NCBI RefSeq assembly: GCF_029784165.1
Contig: NC_073695.1
Location: 198,908,857-198,972,856 of the forward strand
Length of the DNA: 64,000 nt
Direction of reading: 5' to 3'
DNA from: Wyeomyia smithii
Taxonomy: Eukaryota > Arthropoda > Insecta > Diptera > Culicidae
Shown here: positions 11,145 to 21,767 of the stretch, one piece after another
Numbering within the stretch: the first letter of the stretch is position 1
Layout of the letters: each line of letters opens with the position of its first letter
Program-made: the position numbers and the translations under genes
The notes under the pieces: model-generated
What the model was told of the DNA's origin: nothing
Database searches by the model: none
Seen by the model: only the letters and a program-made list of their open reading frames with translations

Positions 11145-14100
11145 CTAGGGTGTCCAATCGCTATCCGAATCGTTGCCATCTTGTTCATTTGTCTCGGAAT
11201 GTACAACTGTGTCAACCAGCACAACTTCCTTCGTATCCTTACCCAGGACAGTTTTTTTATCACGCGTTGGCACAGGATCCGATAAAATTGAGCTACTGGT
11301 GGCTCTCATACTTGCTACTTTCTGTGACCTAGTTTGCATCTTCGGAGTTGGTTTGGAATAAACTTTCACGAACGATGTCATCGACATTTGTAACGCTTGC
11401 CGCTCGGGTTTAATCTCTCCTTGATACCAACTGTTAGGCACTTGCGGGGTTTTGTTCATGTTGGAATTACCATACGGAACAGTACTGATAACCTCCCGTG
11501 GTCGGAGAAATCGAACAAATCGTTTCAATTCGTCGTAACTGGAATGCTCGGAGTACTCAACACCTATTATGTTTATCTTCCCGCGAAACTGCGGACGACT
11601 GTTTTTCTCCCATCCACTAGGTCGTATTGCAATAACACTGTCGTACTGATCTGGGTAAGAATCAAGATAAGCAACTAGTCCCTAGAAACAAACAATAATT
11701 ACATAAGCAGAGCTTATAATTTAGCATTAGTGAACTTCACAAACATACATCGTACGATATTGTGTTAATCGAGAGAACATGAACATCTGCTTCCTTGGGA
11801 TTGTCGATCAATAACTTCTGTTGTTCGACATCGGCAATCGCGTTAAGTGCTTTTCTTCGGTTCGGCTCCGTCCAAACTTTATAATTAAATTGTGTTGCAA
11901 CTTCGGCCCACACCTTCTCTTTTCCAATCAAATAACTTCCGCAAACTATCAGCACTCGTGTCCCAATATTTCGATCTAAAAATGATCTTATCTGACTACA
12001 TACGTCGGTGATACTTTCCCATTGCGATTTGAATGCATATTTTGACGACAGATACGTCGTGTCGAGGTAAACAATGTCAATATTCATATTCCAGAACTCT
12101 GGATACTCCTCCATGTCGGCACTGGCACGAAAGTCCCCCGTGTGAAGAATGTTAGTTCCGTCGGGAAGTTGAAATAGAAACATAACTCCTCCCGGGCAAC
12201 TGGAAAAGAAGATTATTGAAGAGTTATGGAAAATATAATAATGTGCAGGTCTCATCAAATATGGTACTATAACAACTGCGTAGCAGAAAACAGAGAAAAT
12301 GTTGAACCAAAACTGAATAAAGAAAACTATGAAATTACATTAAGAGCTACTGAACCTTTCTACATAACGCCGTTTATAGTAAATCCCAATCATATTGAGT
12401 ATTAGTATGTAAAATAAATAAAACTTACTGATTGGCATCTAGTGCCGTTTTAATAGACTAAAGTGCAATAAGACGTTAAATATCATCTAAATAACTGGTA
12501 GAGTAGAAATATATCGCTTTGGCTTGTTTATTGCATAAACATCATTTTAAAACATCTGATACAATATGGTAACTTTTAACAAATTTCTTTAAGACCCCCA
12601 ATATAGGCTAAATGCTATCTTTTCTGGGGATTCGCATAACTATAAAATGTTTCAGAAAGAAAGAATGTGCAGGTCTCATAAAATATGGTACTATAACAAC
12701 TGCGTAGCACAAAACAGAGAAAATGTTGAACCAAAACTAAATAAAAAAAACTATGAAATTACATTAAAAGCTACTGAACCTTTCTACATTACGCCGTTTA
12801 TAGTAAATCCCAATCATATTGAGTATTAGTATGTAAAATAAATAAAACTTACTGATTGGCATCTAGTGCCGTTATTCGAACCTGATCAATTACTATCGGC
12901 ACATGCAATTCCACGGTCGTGTAATACTCCTCGCTTACATTGATAAAAGCTTTCACCAGGCGAGCCGTGATCGGGGACATTATCAACGGTTTGGCGAAAC
13001 TTCGCTTTAGCCCAATGTAATGATCGGCATGAAAATGCGTTAGAAAATAGTGCGAAACACCTTCGATGTCCCCATACCGGAAGGCATCGACAGCAAAAGT
13101 CGTTCCGGCGATAATTTTGTACCGTGGACAAACTGTCTTCCGTTTCTTTTCAGCCATTCCCTGTGCAGAAATTTTTGGTCCCAAATTTTTGTTCGTTTTT
13201 AAATCTTTGCGCTTAACCGAAGCTGGTTTCCTGGTGCCTTCACTTTTCGACGGTCCTGCCATCGCTAAGGGACCATCATTTGAGTAACCAGAATCTACAG
13301 TTTCCTCAGAGTCCTTACTAGCGAAAACTGAGACCTCTATATTCTCCATGTTCCAGTCTTCTTTCTCTTTATCGTAATAGGCACTTTGAACTTTTTCTAT
13401 TCGTTCGATAATCTTTATCGGATCATTCGGTGCGGGACTCATAGAAGGCCCTTGTAGTTGGCTTGGTCTCAAGGGACTTGATTTTTCACTCAAATTAATG
13501 TCTAATAAACCCTCGATGTCTGCGTCTCCGGTGTTGATCGCAGGCATGGCTGACTCCTTCAGCACTCGATGGTAACCAAATAAGTTTTTGTCCTCAGTTT
13601 TGAGGAAAAAGTTTGTTATTCTTTTTTGTGAATCATCAAAATGTTTTTTGCTAAGCATTTTAATATTTGTACTCTTACATATTTGTTTTCGTATTCTGTT
13701 CACCTTTTTAGTGTTTGTCTTGGATGATTTGCAGGAAGGTGTGTTCTGTGCAGAAATAATGGAGCTTACGGGCATTCGGGAAGTCGTTGAATTATGTCTG
13801 ACTGGTGTAAAAAATTCCGCGATTGTACTTTTTCGCGGCGTGGGACTCAATTCTTGATCGCTTCCGCTACTAATCGAAATCACAGATTGTTCGTGAAATG
13901 CCTTTTGCTCCTTGATTGCTTCGTTCGAAGATATCGTGAGTGCATCGGGCACTTCTGAAAGGAGATCATCCTCCTCCGCCAATGTCCGATCTGTAAGTCG
14001 GAACGGATTCTGTGAGAGAATGTGCATCAGTTTTGTATCCTCGTCGGAATGCACCGGAGATAGATGTAGTGGTGTTTTCTAAAAAAAAAATCAAATGCTC

Positions 14101-14253
14101 GCACTATTTACATCTCATTGATATGAATTATATACATTAACTTACTATCACAGAACAGCGAGAGCTAGATCTCGAGGTATCAGCAAATTTCCGTGAAAGG
14201 GAAAGTCGACCAGAGCATCTTCGGCTTGTGCCTGGTACTGGTGAATTTGCCAT
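11145..14253 (-). CDS. DCLRE1A: DNA cross-link repair nuclease DCLRE1A/SNM1A-like
   Basis: Metallo-beta-lactamase/beta-CASP 5' exonuclease of the SNM1/Pso2 family, which trims DNA at interstrand cross-links in the nucleus. Four exons with GT-AG introns join in phase: 14253-14146, 14078-12853, 12199-11749 and 11681-11145 (773 aa). The start ATG at 14253 opens a short exon. Key motifs are HFHADH (about residues 384-389), DANHCPG (442-448, split by intron 2 inside the His codon), HTGDFR with the metal Asp at 467, and the beta-CASP EYSEH motif with His at 641. The N-terminal 300 residues are Ser-rich and low in conservation. I see no UBZ zinc finger, which is present in vertebrate SNM1A. The spacing of catalytic motifs fits the SNM1A type rather than Artemis. 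Intron 2 (652 bp) carries duplicated gene segments. A hAT-like element lies 173 bp upstream of the ATG. Confidence 0.92.
12239..12872 (-). repeat. Duplication scar in DCLRE1A intron 2 (segments c, b, d)
   Basis: Three abutting blocks. Block d (about 12663-12872) is the true end of exon 2 plus the start of intron 2. Block c (about 12239-12454) is a roughly 97% copy of d, including about 21 nt of exon sequence and an intact GTAAGT donor. Block b (about 12453-12662) is a copy of the gene's 3' flank at 10823-11034, including the AATAAA. The order d-b-c on the coding strand is what remains if the 3' half of the gene was duplicated in tandem and one set of exons 3-4 was then deleted. Confidence 0.8.
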
Positions 14254-14425
14254 TCTCGATGCAGTGAATAAAAATCTAAAAAAAAACATTATCAATGAGT
14301 TGTCGCGATAACAAAATTGCAATATGAAATCTACACCCATGTATATAATGTAAAATACCGCTTGATCGTTTGTTTACATCGTTTACATCATGCAATTGAA
14401 AGACAAGAACGAACGTGTAACTGAC

Positions 14426-15183
14426 CAGAGCTGCCAGATTTTATTTTGAAAAATCTGTATGCACCCGTAAAAAAAATCTGTATTTTTCTGTATTTTGTTC
14501 GTGTGCCTACAAGTACTCTGTTTTGGGGTAACTAGGCTTGGCATCAAACCTTAAACTTCGCCTGAAACCGTAAAAAGGCTGCGTAAAATTCCTGAAAGAA
14601 AACTCAGGTCTAAAACCGTGTTTTTTTTTTGCTAGAAAGGCAATATAGAATCCGGTATTTTTGTTCCAAAGCTTTCCCGCTTAGCCAAATGTCGAATGTC
14701 CAGGAGAAATCAAACAAAAGGAATTTCCCGCTTAGTAAATGCCAGACGCCCAGCAGAACTCGAACAATCACGCTCGACGCCTGGGTTAGAATCTCAACGC
14801 CGACATAGGTGTCGATGGTTGTGGGGCGGCGTGATCCACTCACAACCAACCCAACTGGTCCAGGTTAAGTCCTAGCCGACACGGGGAGATTTTCTGAGGC
14901 GAAAAATCTCTGGAATCACGCATTCCATCGCATGAGGAAGTAAGCCGTTGGCGCCGGTCCGTTGAACAACGGGTCGTAAGTTAGGGTCCTGGGTGGAGTC
15001 GCCTCCACCAGTGGCGGAACCAGATCGACGGAAAAGCAAGAATAAAAAAATCGATTGCTGAAATTCTGTACAAATCTGTATTAAAAATCAAATTTCTGTA
15101 TGAATTCTGTATCCTGTATCATTTCTGTATCGTGGTCAAAAAACCTGTATAATACAGAAAAATCTGTATACTTGGCAGCCCTG
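14426..15183. mobile_element. hAT-like element, 758 bp, just upstream of DCLRE1A
   Basis: Flanked by exact 8-bp repeats TAACTGAC at 14418-14425 and 15184-15191. Ends are CAGAGCTGCCAGATTTT and, inverted, CAGGGCTGCCAAGTATAC, followed by AATCTGTAT-type subterminal repeats. The middle (about 14690-15010) looks like LINE 3'-end material (Val/Thr-poor, GC-rich, no frame), perhaps captured or nested. No transposase is present. It lies 173 bp from the DCLRE1A start codon, so it probably forms part of, or borders, the promoter. Confidence 0.85.
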
Positions 15184-15554
15184 TAACTGACATATGCATT
15201 TCGGCGCCTCTTGTTACTACACTCCTAAATATTTTTAACGAATTACGAGGATTAAACTATCATTAGGGGTCTTCACGTCGAGTTCGTATACAAATACCCA
15301 GGAGGATGAAAATATGCTATCTTTTTTATTTTAAAGGAGTGAATAGTCTTTCTGACCTGACTATTATTATTGTTATTTTTCAAGTTGCGAAACCAAAACA
15401 CAACCAAACACGTAATTTTTTAATGTCGTAAAAAACTGTAACTGTCAAATCTCTTTCTTCTTCTTTTTTGTGATGTCACCATGCTATGATACGAACTCGA
15501 CATAATTATCTTCATCCAGATTTCTAAGAGCAGTAATGGGCGGATGGATTTGAC

Positions 15555-15650
15555 AAGTGAACCTGTATGTTAGAGAATCGCCAAGGCACTCACCGTTAAG
15601 GTAACTGTCAATACCAAAACGGGCGAGCTGTATAATTTTGCATTGCCGTT
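15555..15650. repeat. Single-arm copy of the 18.2-kb hairpin MITE
   Basis: The stretch from TTAGAGAATCGCC through CACTCACCGTTAAGG to GCATTGCCGTTAATCG matches the left arm and loop of the hairpin element at 18209-18517 with about 85-90% identity by eye. The complementary arm is missing. The flanks to 16030 hold nothing recognisable. Confidence 0.6.
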
Positions 15651-16029
15651 AATCGTTTGTGAAATGTTTGTGGAATATTGTTATATGTTGTCTGTAATAT
15701 AATTTATTGAGAAATTGTTGTTTCAATGACAGATTAAATACTTAAGGCCTAAACACAATAGATACGTTGCGGCAATTTGACAGTTAGCCCATACATTTTC
15801 TGTCAAATTGTCGTCAACGCAACGCAAACGCATCCGTTCTGTTTGGGCTTTTACTGCTAGCCAATGTATAGAAGCGATGCCAAAAGTTCTTTGGATGATA
15901 ACTTGAAACTGAGTTAACATGGCAATTACTAAAATCTGAGTAATTGTTACCCATCATGATTACTTACTTTTTGACTATTTGCATAAGAATACCAAACTGG
16001 GTAGATCTTATTCAGATCTAGAGTAAAAT

Positions 16030-16487
16030 TAATGTCGAATTCGTTTTTACGGCAGGACTATCCCGTCCCGGACTACGCTTTGCAGCTGAAAAAAAAACAC
16101 ATTCCGAGCAGTTGCAATGGTGTGCGTAATACCAGAGGTAACTGTCACTTTTGTTTTGGTCATTATCGCCATTGTCTTTTATCGCATTTGTGCTACTGTA
16201 CGAAAAATTTGCCAATTTACTGAAAAATGACAAAATAACAAAATAAAATAAATAAAATTCAACCTGATGTTTGACACGCAAAGAACGATAATCAAAGCAA
16301 ACCGATTTTGATTTTTTTTTATTTTGACACATACGTGTGAATGTGTTGGTGTCTTCAAAACTGCACTCTGTTTCTTGCGTGGACTGTCCGGGACAGAAAA
16401 AGGGTAGTCCGGAAAATGTAAAAAAAACTGATAGGACAAAGTGTAGTCCGCGGGATAGCTACACCGCAAAAACGAAAACGACATAAA
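16030..16487. mobile_element. TA-type MITE, copy 1
   Basis: Ends read ATGTCGAATTCGTTTTTACG on the left and, inverted from the right, ATGTCGTTTTCGTTTTTGCG with GTGTAGCTA next to it. A second copy at 37821-38215 shares the ends and internal blocks, including a CACATACGTGTGAATGTG-like string. TA at the outer edge of the ends suggests Tc1/mariner-type insertion. It encodes nothing; the open frames inside it on both strands are incidental. Confidence 0.7.
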
Positions 16488-18208
16488 TGAGCGGGTGTAT
16501 TTCCACCTTTTAAGTTCGTAACCCTACACGCTCGTAAATAATAACTCTAAAATGAGTAACATTTGACGCATTTTCGTAAAAAGTGGAACAACTCTAAAAT
16601 TGAGTAACTCCACAAATACTCAAAACTGAGTGACATAAGGCGTCTTTAAAAATGAGTCATTATTACTCAAAATTTAAGTACGACATAACTCATTTTTTGG
16701 GTAGAGTTCAGTTCCATTACTGGCTAGAAATCCACCACCAATAAACCAATAAACGACACCACATATTCATCAATAATTTTGCCTTGTAATAAAAGTAAAC
16801 AGTTATAATGCCTTCTGAGGCACACACAATTAAAAAACATATGTTACAAACTGAAGCACATCATAATCTAAGGGGAGACATCTGGCTTATTACTCTTCCT
16901 ACTCACTCACCTCGATGATCCCTGTTGTATTTTTCGTAAGTGATGCCATTCACTCGGAAAATACTTGAATCTTTTTAATGCTTTTCATCAGCTTTATATG
17001 TACAATTGTAGAGCAACATGTCAAAAGGGACTGTCTACCCAACAAACAATTTTGTTGGTCTACAGCTTAATAAGCTATTATTCAGTGGATTTCGACTGAA
17101 CTCTAGCTTTACAAGCCATTATCTAACAAAATTGTTTTTTGGGTACCTTCATCGATTTTCTTGATTGACTTTTTGTTTAATAGCTCGTGGTTTTTATATA
17201 AAAAGCTAGATTAGATTCTCCACTATCAAATGGTGTAAAGGACATATCATGAAACGTGTTGATTAAGCCGTGGCGGTTGAAAGAAACCGATCGATCAAAA
17301 AATCGATCAAAGCAGATAGATCCTTTTGTCATGTTGCTCTACAATTCCTCCTGCAGGTGATAGTTTTACCGTCTGAGGGTTACCGGAGAATCTGCATCTT
17401 TAATATCCTTAAAATCAAACTTGTCAACCATCAATGATTATGATTCATTCATTGGCCCATCTGAATTGTATTCTTTGCACAAGCAATATGCTTCAACAGG
17501 TATGTACCAAACTTGATTCAGAACGGATTCAAAAGTAGAAATAAGCTTACACTACACCTTTTACTTCCGAAATTGAGCAGCGGTATGCTGTGCTTATGCT
17601 TCACGCAAAACCGTATTATCTCCTTGCGCACTTTTGGTTCTTTTGGTAATCGAAATAAGTGATGATCCAAGCCGGATCTTTTACTACACCCATATTTGTA
17701 CGCTTTGTACTTTATTTTGAATGTTTATTTGAAAATATTTTAGATTACAACAAGAGACATCACAAAAAAAACATAAACCAAAACAACGAAACATGCTGTT
17801 CAGCAACACTGCCAGCAAGCCTGATGATAAATTTTAACGCACGCGGGGTTTTCAATTTCAACCAATCAGCGAGTGGATGCAAATCTATACCCAGTTGTCT
17901 CCCCTTAGCTCAAAATTACCTTTCAAAATGGACGTCGTTATATGCGACGTTACTCAGAAAGAAGTTATATGAAGGTAACCCAGAAAGTAAGTCAAAGTTA
18001 CTCAAAATCAAAAAGGACTTCTACTCATTTTTTGTCGTCTACGAACATGATAGACCATTTTATGTGACGTTTCTGCACTCAATTCATGAATGAAATTTTG
18101 ACAGAAAGCTCGGAATCGCTTACATAACGCAAGAAAAAGCAGCATCAATATCAGCAGGATCCGTGACCCCTGTCGGTTCGTAAAATGGTCTATTCTAAAC
18201 TAGGGAAT

Positions 18209-18517
18209 CTATACATTAGAGAAATGACAAGACACTCACCGTTAAGGCAACTGTCAACATCAAAACGGGCGAGTTGTATCATTTTGCATTGCCGTCATCC
18301 GTTTTGATGTTGACAGTTGCCTTAAGGGCTCATTCAAATAATACATAACGCGCTCAGGGGTGGGGGGGTATTCAGCGAAGCGTTACATTGCGTGTGGCAA
18401 ACATGTAAAATTGCGTTACGTGGGGGTGGGTGGGTATTGAAAATTGCCAAATTCCGCGTTATGTAATATTTGAATGGTTCCTAACGGTGAGTGTCTTATC
18501 ATTTCTCTAATGTATAG
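18209..18517. mobile_element. Hairpin MITE with long complementary arms
   Basis: The left arm runs from CTATACATTAGAGAAATGA through CACTCACCGTTAAGGCAAC to CATCAAAACGG. The right arm is its near-perfect reverse complement. The right arm is interrupted after GTTGCCTTAA by a second MITE (18326-18481) and then completes with CGGTGAGTGTC and CTCTAATGTATAG. Arms are about 70 nt once the insert is ignored. Confidence 0.8.
18326..18481. mobile_element. Harbinger-like MITE nested in the hairpin MITE
   Basis: 156 bp with inverted ends GGGCTCATTCAAATAATACA and GGAACCATTCAAATATTACA (then TAACGCG on both sides). The flanks are TAA at 18323-18325 and 18482-18484. A 3-bp TWA duplication with G-rich ends fits PIF/Harbinger. 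The uninterrupted partner arm of the host hairpin shows the empty target GCCTTAACGG directly. Confidence 0.8.
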
Positions 18518-19015
18518 TAGAGATACTCAGAGGGAGAGATAAGCGATGAAAAAAGCCACCAATTTGGCAACTAGGTTTCACATATCAGAGGTGCCCGATC
18601 TCATCTCAAAGCGCAATATGGAATAAATTTTTCATTTGACTCGAATAACTGATGGTGACGGTGGGAGTCCTGAGAAATAATAAAAAGCATCATAAAAACC
18701 GCGAAAGTGTAGAATTATATGTTTATGTCTAATTTGATATACTTTCACCATGATTGATCATTATTTTGTTGACCATACTAGAGGTTTGTGAACCACCAGA
18801 TGTAAATCAGTATGATACAGCAAATTTTCAAGCATTCTCAATGCATTGTTTAGTAATAAAACATGAAAAACGTGTAAAGAAAAATATATTCTTTATTGTA
18901 CCTGATTGCAATACCTTCTAATGTGTCACCTTTCTTGTTCGTTTGGCTCAGTTTTTGACATGTTCGTTTGGCTCACAACATTCTCTTCGCATATCTCTCC
19001 CTCTGAGTATTGCTA
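18518..19015. mobile_element. hAT-like MITE with 8-bp duplication ATGTATAG
   Basis: 498 bp. Ends are TAGAGATACTCAGAGGGAGA and, inverted, TAGCAATACTCAGAGGGAGA. Exact flanks ATGTATAG lie at 18510-18517 and 19016-19023. The target lies at the tip of the hairpin MITE. The last 70 bp recur in diverged form at about 49245-49530, inside the large hAT-like element. Confidence 0.8.
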
Positions 19016-19324
19016 ATGTATAGGTTTCCTACACGCTCACTCTGGGCTACTCAACGGCTGAGTTGAATTTTAATCATTTTTTTCAGTTGTTCGAAGACGT
19101 CAAAAAATGAGTAGAATTAAATTGATCATGGCGGCAAATTTACTCAAAATTGGGTAATCGGTGCTTGCGTGTTGATGTTGTTATTTTTTGCAATTGAAAA
19201 CAAACAGCAAACCAAGCAAACCGTCTGAAAAAATCACAGGAGGGTTGTGTGCAGAGCCACGACCGCAAGATTGAAGTAGAATACTTTTACAAGAAAGATA
19301 ACCCGGCTGCTTGCGCGTTAGTCA

Positions 19325-19520
19325 TTTTGAAATCGGATTTGTTTCGTATATACCGCTTGTTAGGCACATTTGCATTTGCAGCAGCATCAAACCTAAGTTG
19401 CAGTTATTAATAACCATTTATTATGCTCTTCCAAATACATTTTGTAGCCTTGAAAAAGGCCAATTGCTGCAATTGCAATTTTCATTCAACTATTGCATAA
19501 ATATTTCATGGTCAGATAGC
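19325..19520 (+). repeat. Direct repeat, copy 1 (partner at 20050-20276)
   Basis: About 200 bp that recur 725 bp downstream with a roughly 30-bp length difference and about 90% identity. Shared landmarks are GAAATCGGATTTGTTTCGTA, CCATTTATTATGCTCTTCCA and GCTGCAATTGCAATTTT. The sequence between the copies (19545-19645) has a separate inverted repeat around TTTTTCGAACGTTGT. Confidence 0.75.
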
Positions 19521-19544
19521 GTGCGATATCCGCTCTGACATAAT

Positions 19545-19645
19545 AAATTTTTCGAACGTTGTGGGATAACTGGAAAAATTGGTGTGTCTAAACTATTTCC
19601 AGTTATACCATTCTACAACGTTCGAAAAATTTTATTTCGTATATC
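19545..19645. repeat. Short hairpin repeat
   Basis: Arms containing AAATTTTTCGAACGTTGT and its complement, with internal AACTGGAAA/TTTCCAGTT pairing, separated by about 20 nt. Probably a small MITE lying between the two copies of the direct repeat. Confidence 0.6.
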
Positions 19646-20049
19646 GTAATACTCATGTACGAAATATACATCTCATTCATTCTAGACCCGCCTTTATTTT
19701 CAGTTCCTACAGATTTTCTCAATTTCGTAACACGGATGTACAAAAACGATTTCTAGTGGACATTCTGTCGAGCCGGACCGATAGAGCTTTTATTAGGGCA
19801 ACAAATAATATGTATTGTGTCATGTTGTGCGGCTTGGACGTAAAAAATGTTCCCGTCTCCGTGTCGCATGGAAGCAAATTGTTGCGTGTTAGATATTGCC
19901 GATGGTAGACATGAGAATGAAGGTCGAAATTCTGCTGGGATGTCAAACTTTAACCGTCTTCTTCACGACATTACATCCTTGTTAATAAAGTGTTGTGAAT
20001 TTTCTAAAAGAGACTCAGCATCGTGAGCAGAATGTGCCGAACTTTTCTG

Positions 20050-20276
20050 TTTGAAATCGGATTTGTTTCGTATATACCGCTTGTTATGCACAGTATCAAC
20101 AAATCATAATAAACATCACACTGCTGTTCATTTGCAGCAGTATCAAACCTCAGATGCAGTTTATTATTAACCATTTATTATGCTCTTCCAAAAACATTTA
20201 GTAGCCTCGAAAAAGGCCGATTGCTGCAATTGCAATTTTAATTCAATTATTGCATAAATGCTTCATGGTCAGATAT
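20050..20276 (+). repeat. Direct repeat, copy 2
   Basis: Second copy of the 19325-19520 repeat, slightly longer because of an insertion containing ACATCACACTGCTG. It is followed at 20277-20480 by an imperfect GCT/CTG-rich stretch with repeated GTTGTGGCCGCTAT blocks. No reading frame is maintained. Confidence 0.7.
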
Positions 20277-21767
20277 ACCCGCTGCAACTGCTACGCTATT
20301 CGTAGCCATGTCACAGTTGTGGCCGCTATACGCTGCCCCTGCATCAGCTGGCCCAGCTGCTATCGATGCTGAGAACCGCTGCAACTAGTGTGCTATCCAT
20401 TGCTACCCACAGTTGTGGCCGCTATCCGCACTGCTACTGCTACTGCTAAGGGATGACTGCTATTGTCGCTGTCAAGAACTGTTATGAGCGGCTTCGGCTG
20501 AAACAAGCTCCTATATATGCCAAATAGCATATTTTCAATTGCAAGGTATATGATTCTGTCGACCGTGCTTGGGAAGCAATCATATAACGACCAATCAGAG
20601 GTCGAATTTTTTGTTTTGACAAGGCTTGACTATTTTCAATATTACAATAGTTTGAATAATAAAATTACAATTATCTTTATTTGAGAAGAATCTTAAAAGA
20701 TTTTCTAATTTATTGCTGCAAGAACGAAGGAAATCCATCGAATACTAACCGATTTATTAGCATTTAAAATTGGACATATTTTTCACTTTTTTCGGTTTTA
20801 GATTTTCATTTGACATCCCTATGTAGCCGAACTTCCTGAGAGAAGTGTTCTACTTCAAAAAGGAGGAAATAGTAGTGTTTGAAATTAGTTTCTTATCGGT
20901 AAGTAATTCATAATTTGAAATAATTGACTGCAACTAATGCCAATTTTTCTTTTCCACCAGAACTCGTTGGTTGGATATACGGCGAATAAATTCAAAGATC
21001 TCCCGTGTCTCGGCGAATAAAGGTAAATTCCCAACATTTTTTTACATTTTTTATTCTTATTCTGCGAAATGGTATTCTGCAAAGTGGTATGCTGAAAAGT
21101 TCTCCGCTACCGACTTACTTTTTTCCCTTTAAGGATTGAGCACACATCTGCATTTCCCCACATTGCATGCGAGGTCTAAGTGCTCAAGACCGGCAGGTAT
21201 TTCGTTATTTTTCATGGGATTGTCATCTTCGACCACGAGTCTTTCAGAGCTGCCATCGGTATTTTTTCAAGAGCTTCGCTATGTTCGCTGTGACTATACC
21301 AATCGAAATCCAAAAGTTGTAAGACGTAGCCATAAAATCAATTAAAAATGCAAAATATAATAATATCGAGTAGATAATTTTTCCGAAACTCCCTCATTGA
21401 AGCTTAAAGTACTCATTTCTGGGTCTAAAATGAGTAACTTTTACGCATCGCGCATCAGGGATAATATGGGTAATATTTACTCAAAAATGAGTAAAACAAC
21501 TTCTACTCAATTTTGAGTACATACGGTTTTAGCGAAACTGATTAGGTTTTGCTCAGTTTTGGGTTAACCAGAAAGAGCGTGTATTCTAAACTGAGTCAGA
21601 GTTGCTCAGTTCATGAGTTATTATTTACGAGCGTGTATATTAAACATAGCTGTCAAATAATCAAACTAAACAAAAACCGCGAATTAAATCTGTTTACTGA
21701 TAGCTTCAACGGCCAATTTTCTAAAAATTTGAAAGTTATCAATGATTTTACGAAACAAAATTTAGTC

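Larger units (their letters stand above)
16527..21635. mobile_element. 5.1-kb element with ACTCATTTTTGAGTA-rich terminal inverted repeats
   Basis: The ends share an inverted repeat of at least 21 bp beginning CACGCTCGTAAATAATAAC, each bounded outward by TA. Inside both ends a motif related to ACTCAAAATTGAGTA recurs several times (16549-16700 and 21400-21610). Related ends occur at 19029 (CTACACGCTCACTCTGG) and, inverted, at 21575, suggesting a smaller member of the family nested within. The interior contains at least three further MITEs. An unexplained frame of 144 codons at 17659-18093 has no recognisable family. The right end is about 130 bp upstream of the rotatin start codon. Confidence 0.65.

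Noticed and set aside
17659..18093. 144-codon open frame
   Set aside because: It lies inside the 16.5-21.6 kb element, has no recognisable domain and no plausible splice partners.
19579..19908. 109-codon open frame
   Set aside because: It overlaps a short hairpin repeat and the spacer between direct repeats; composition is not protein-like.
14254..21767. Bidirectional promoter between DCLRE1A and rotatin
   Set aside because: The start codons are 7.5 kb apart and the space is filled with transposons.
21549..21767. Upstream in-frame extension of rotatin
   Set aside because: The extra codons lie mostly in the end of a transposon and do not resemble the rotatin N-terminus; the ATG at 21768 directly precedes the conserved block.
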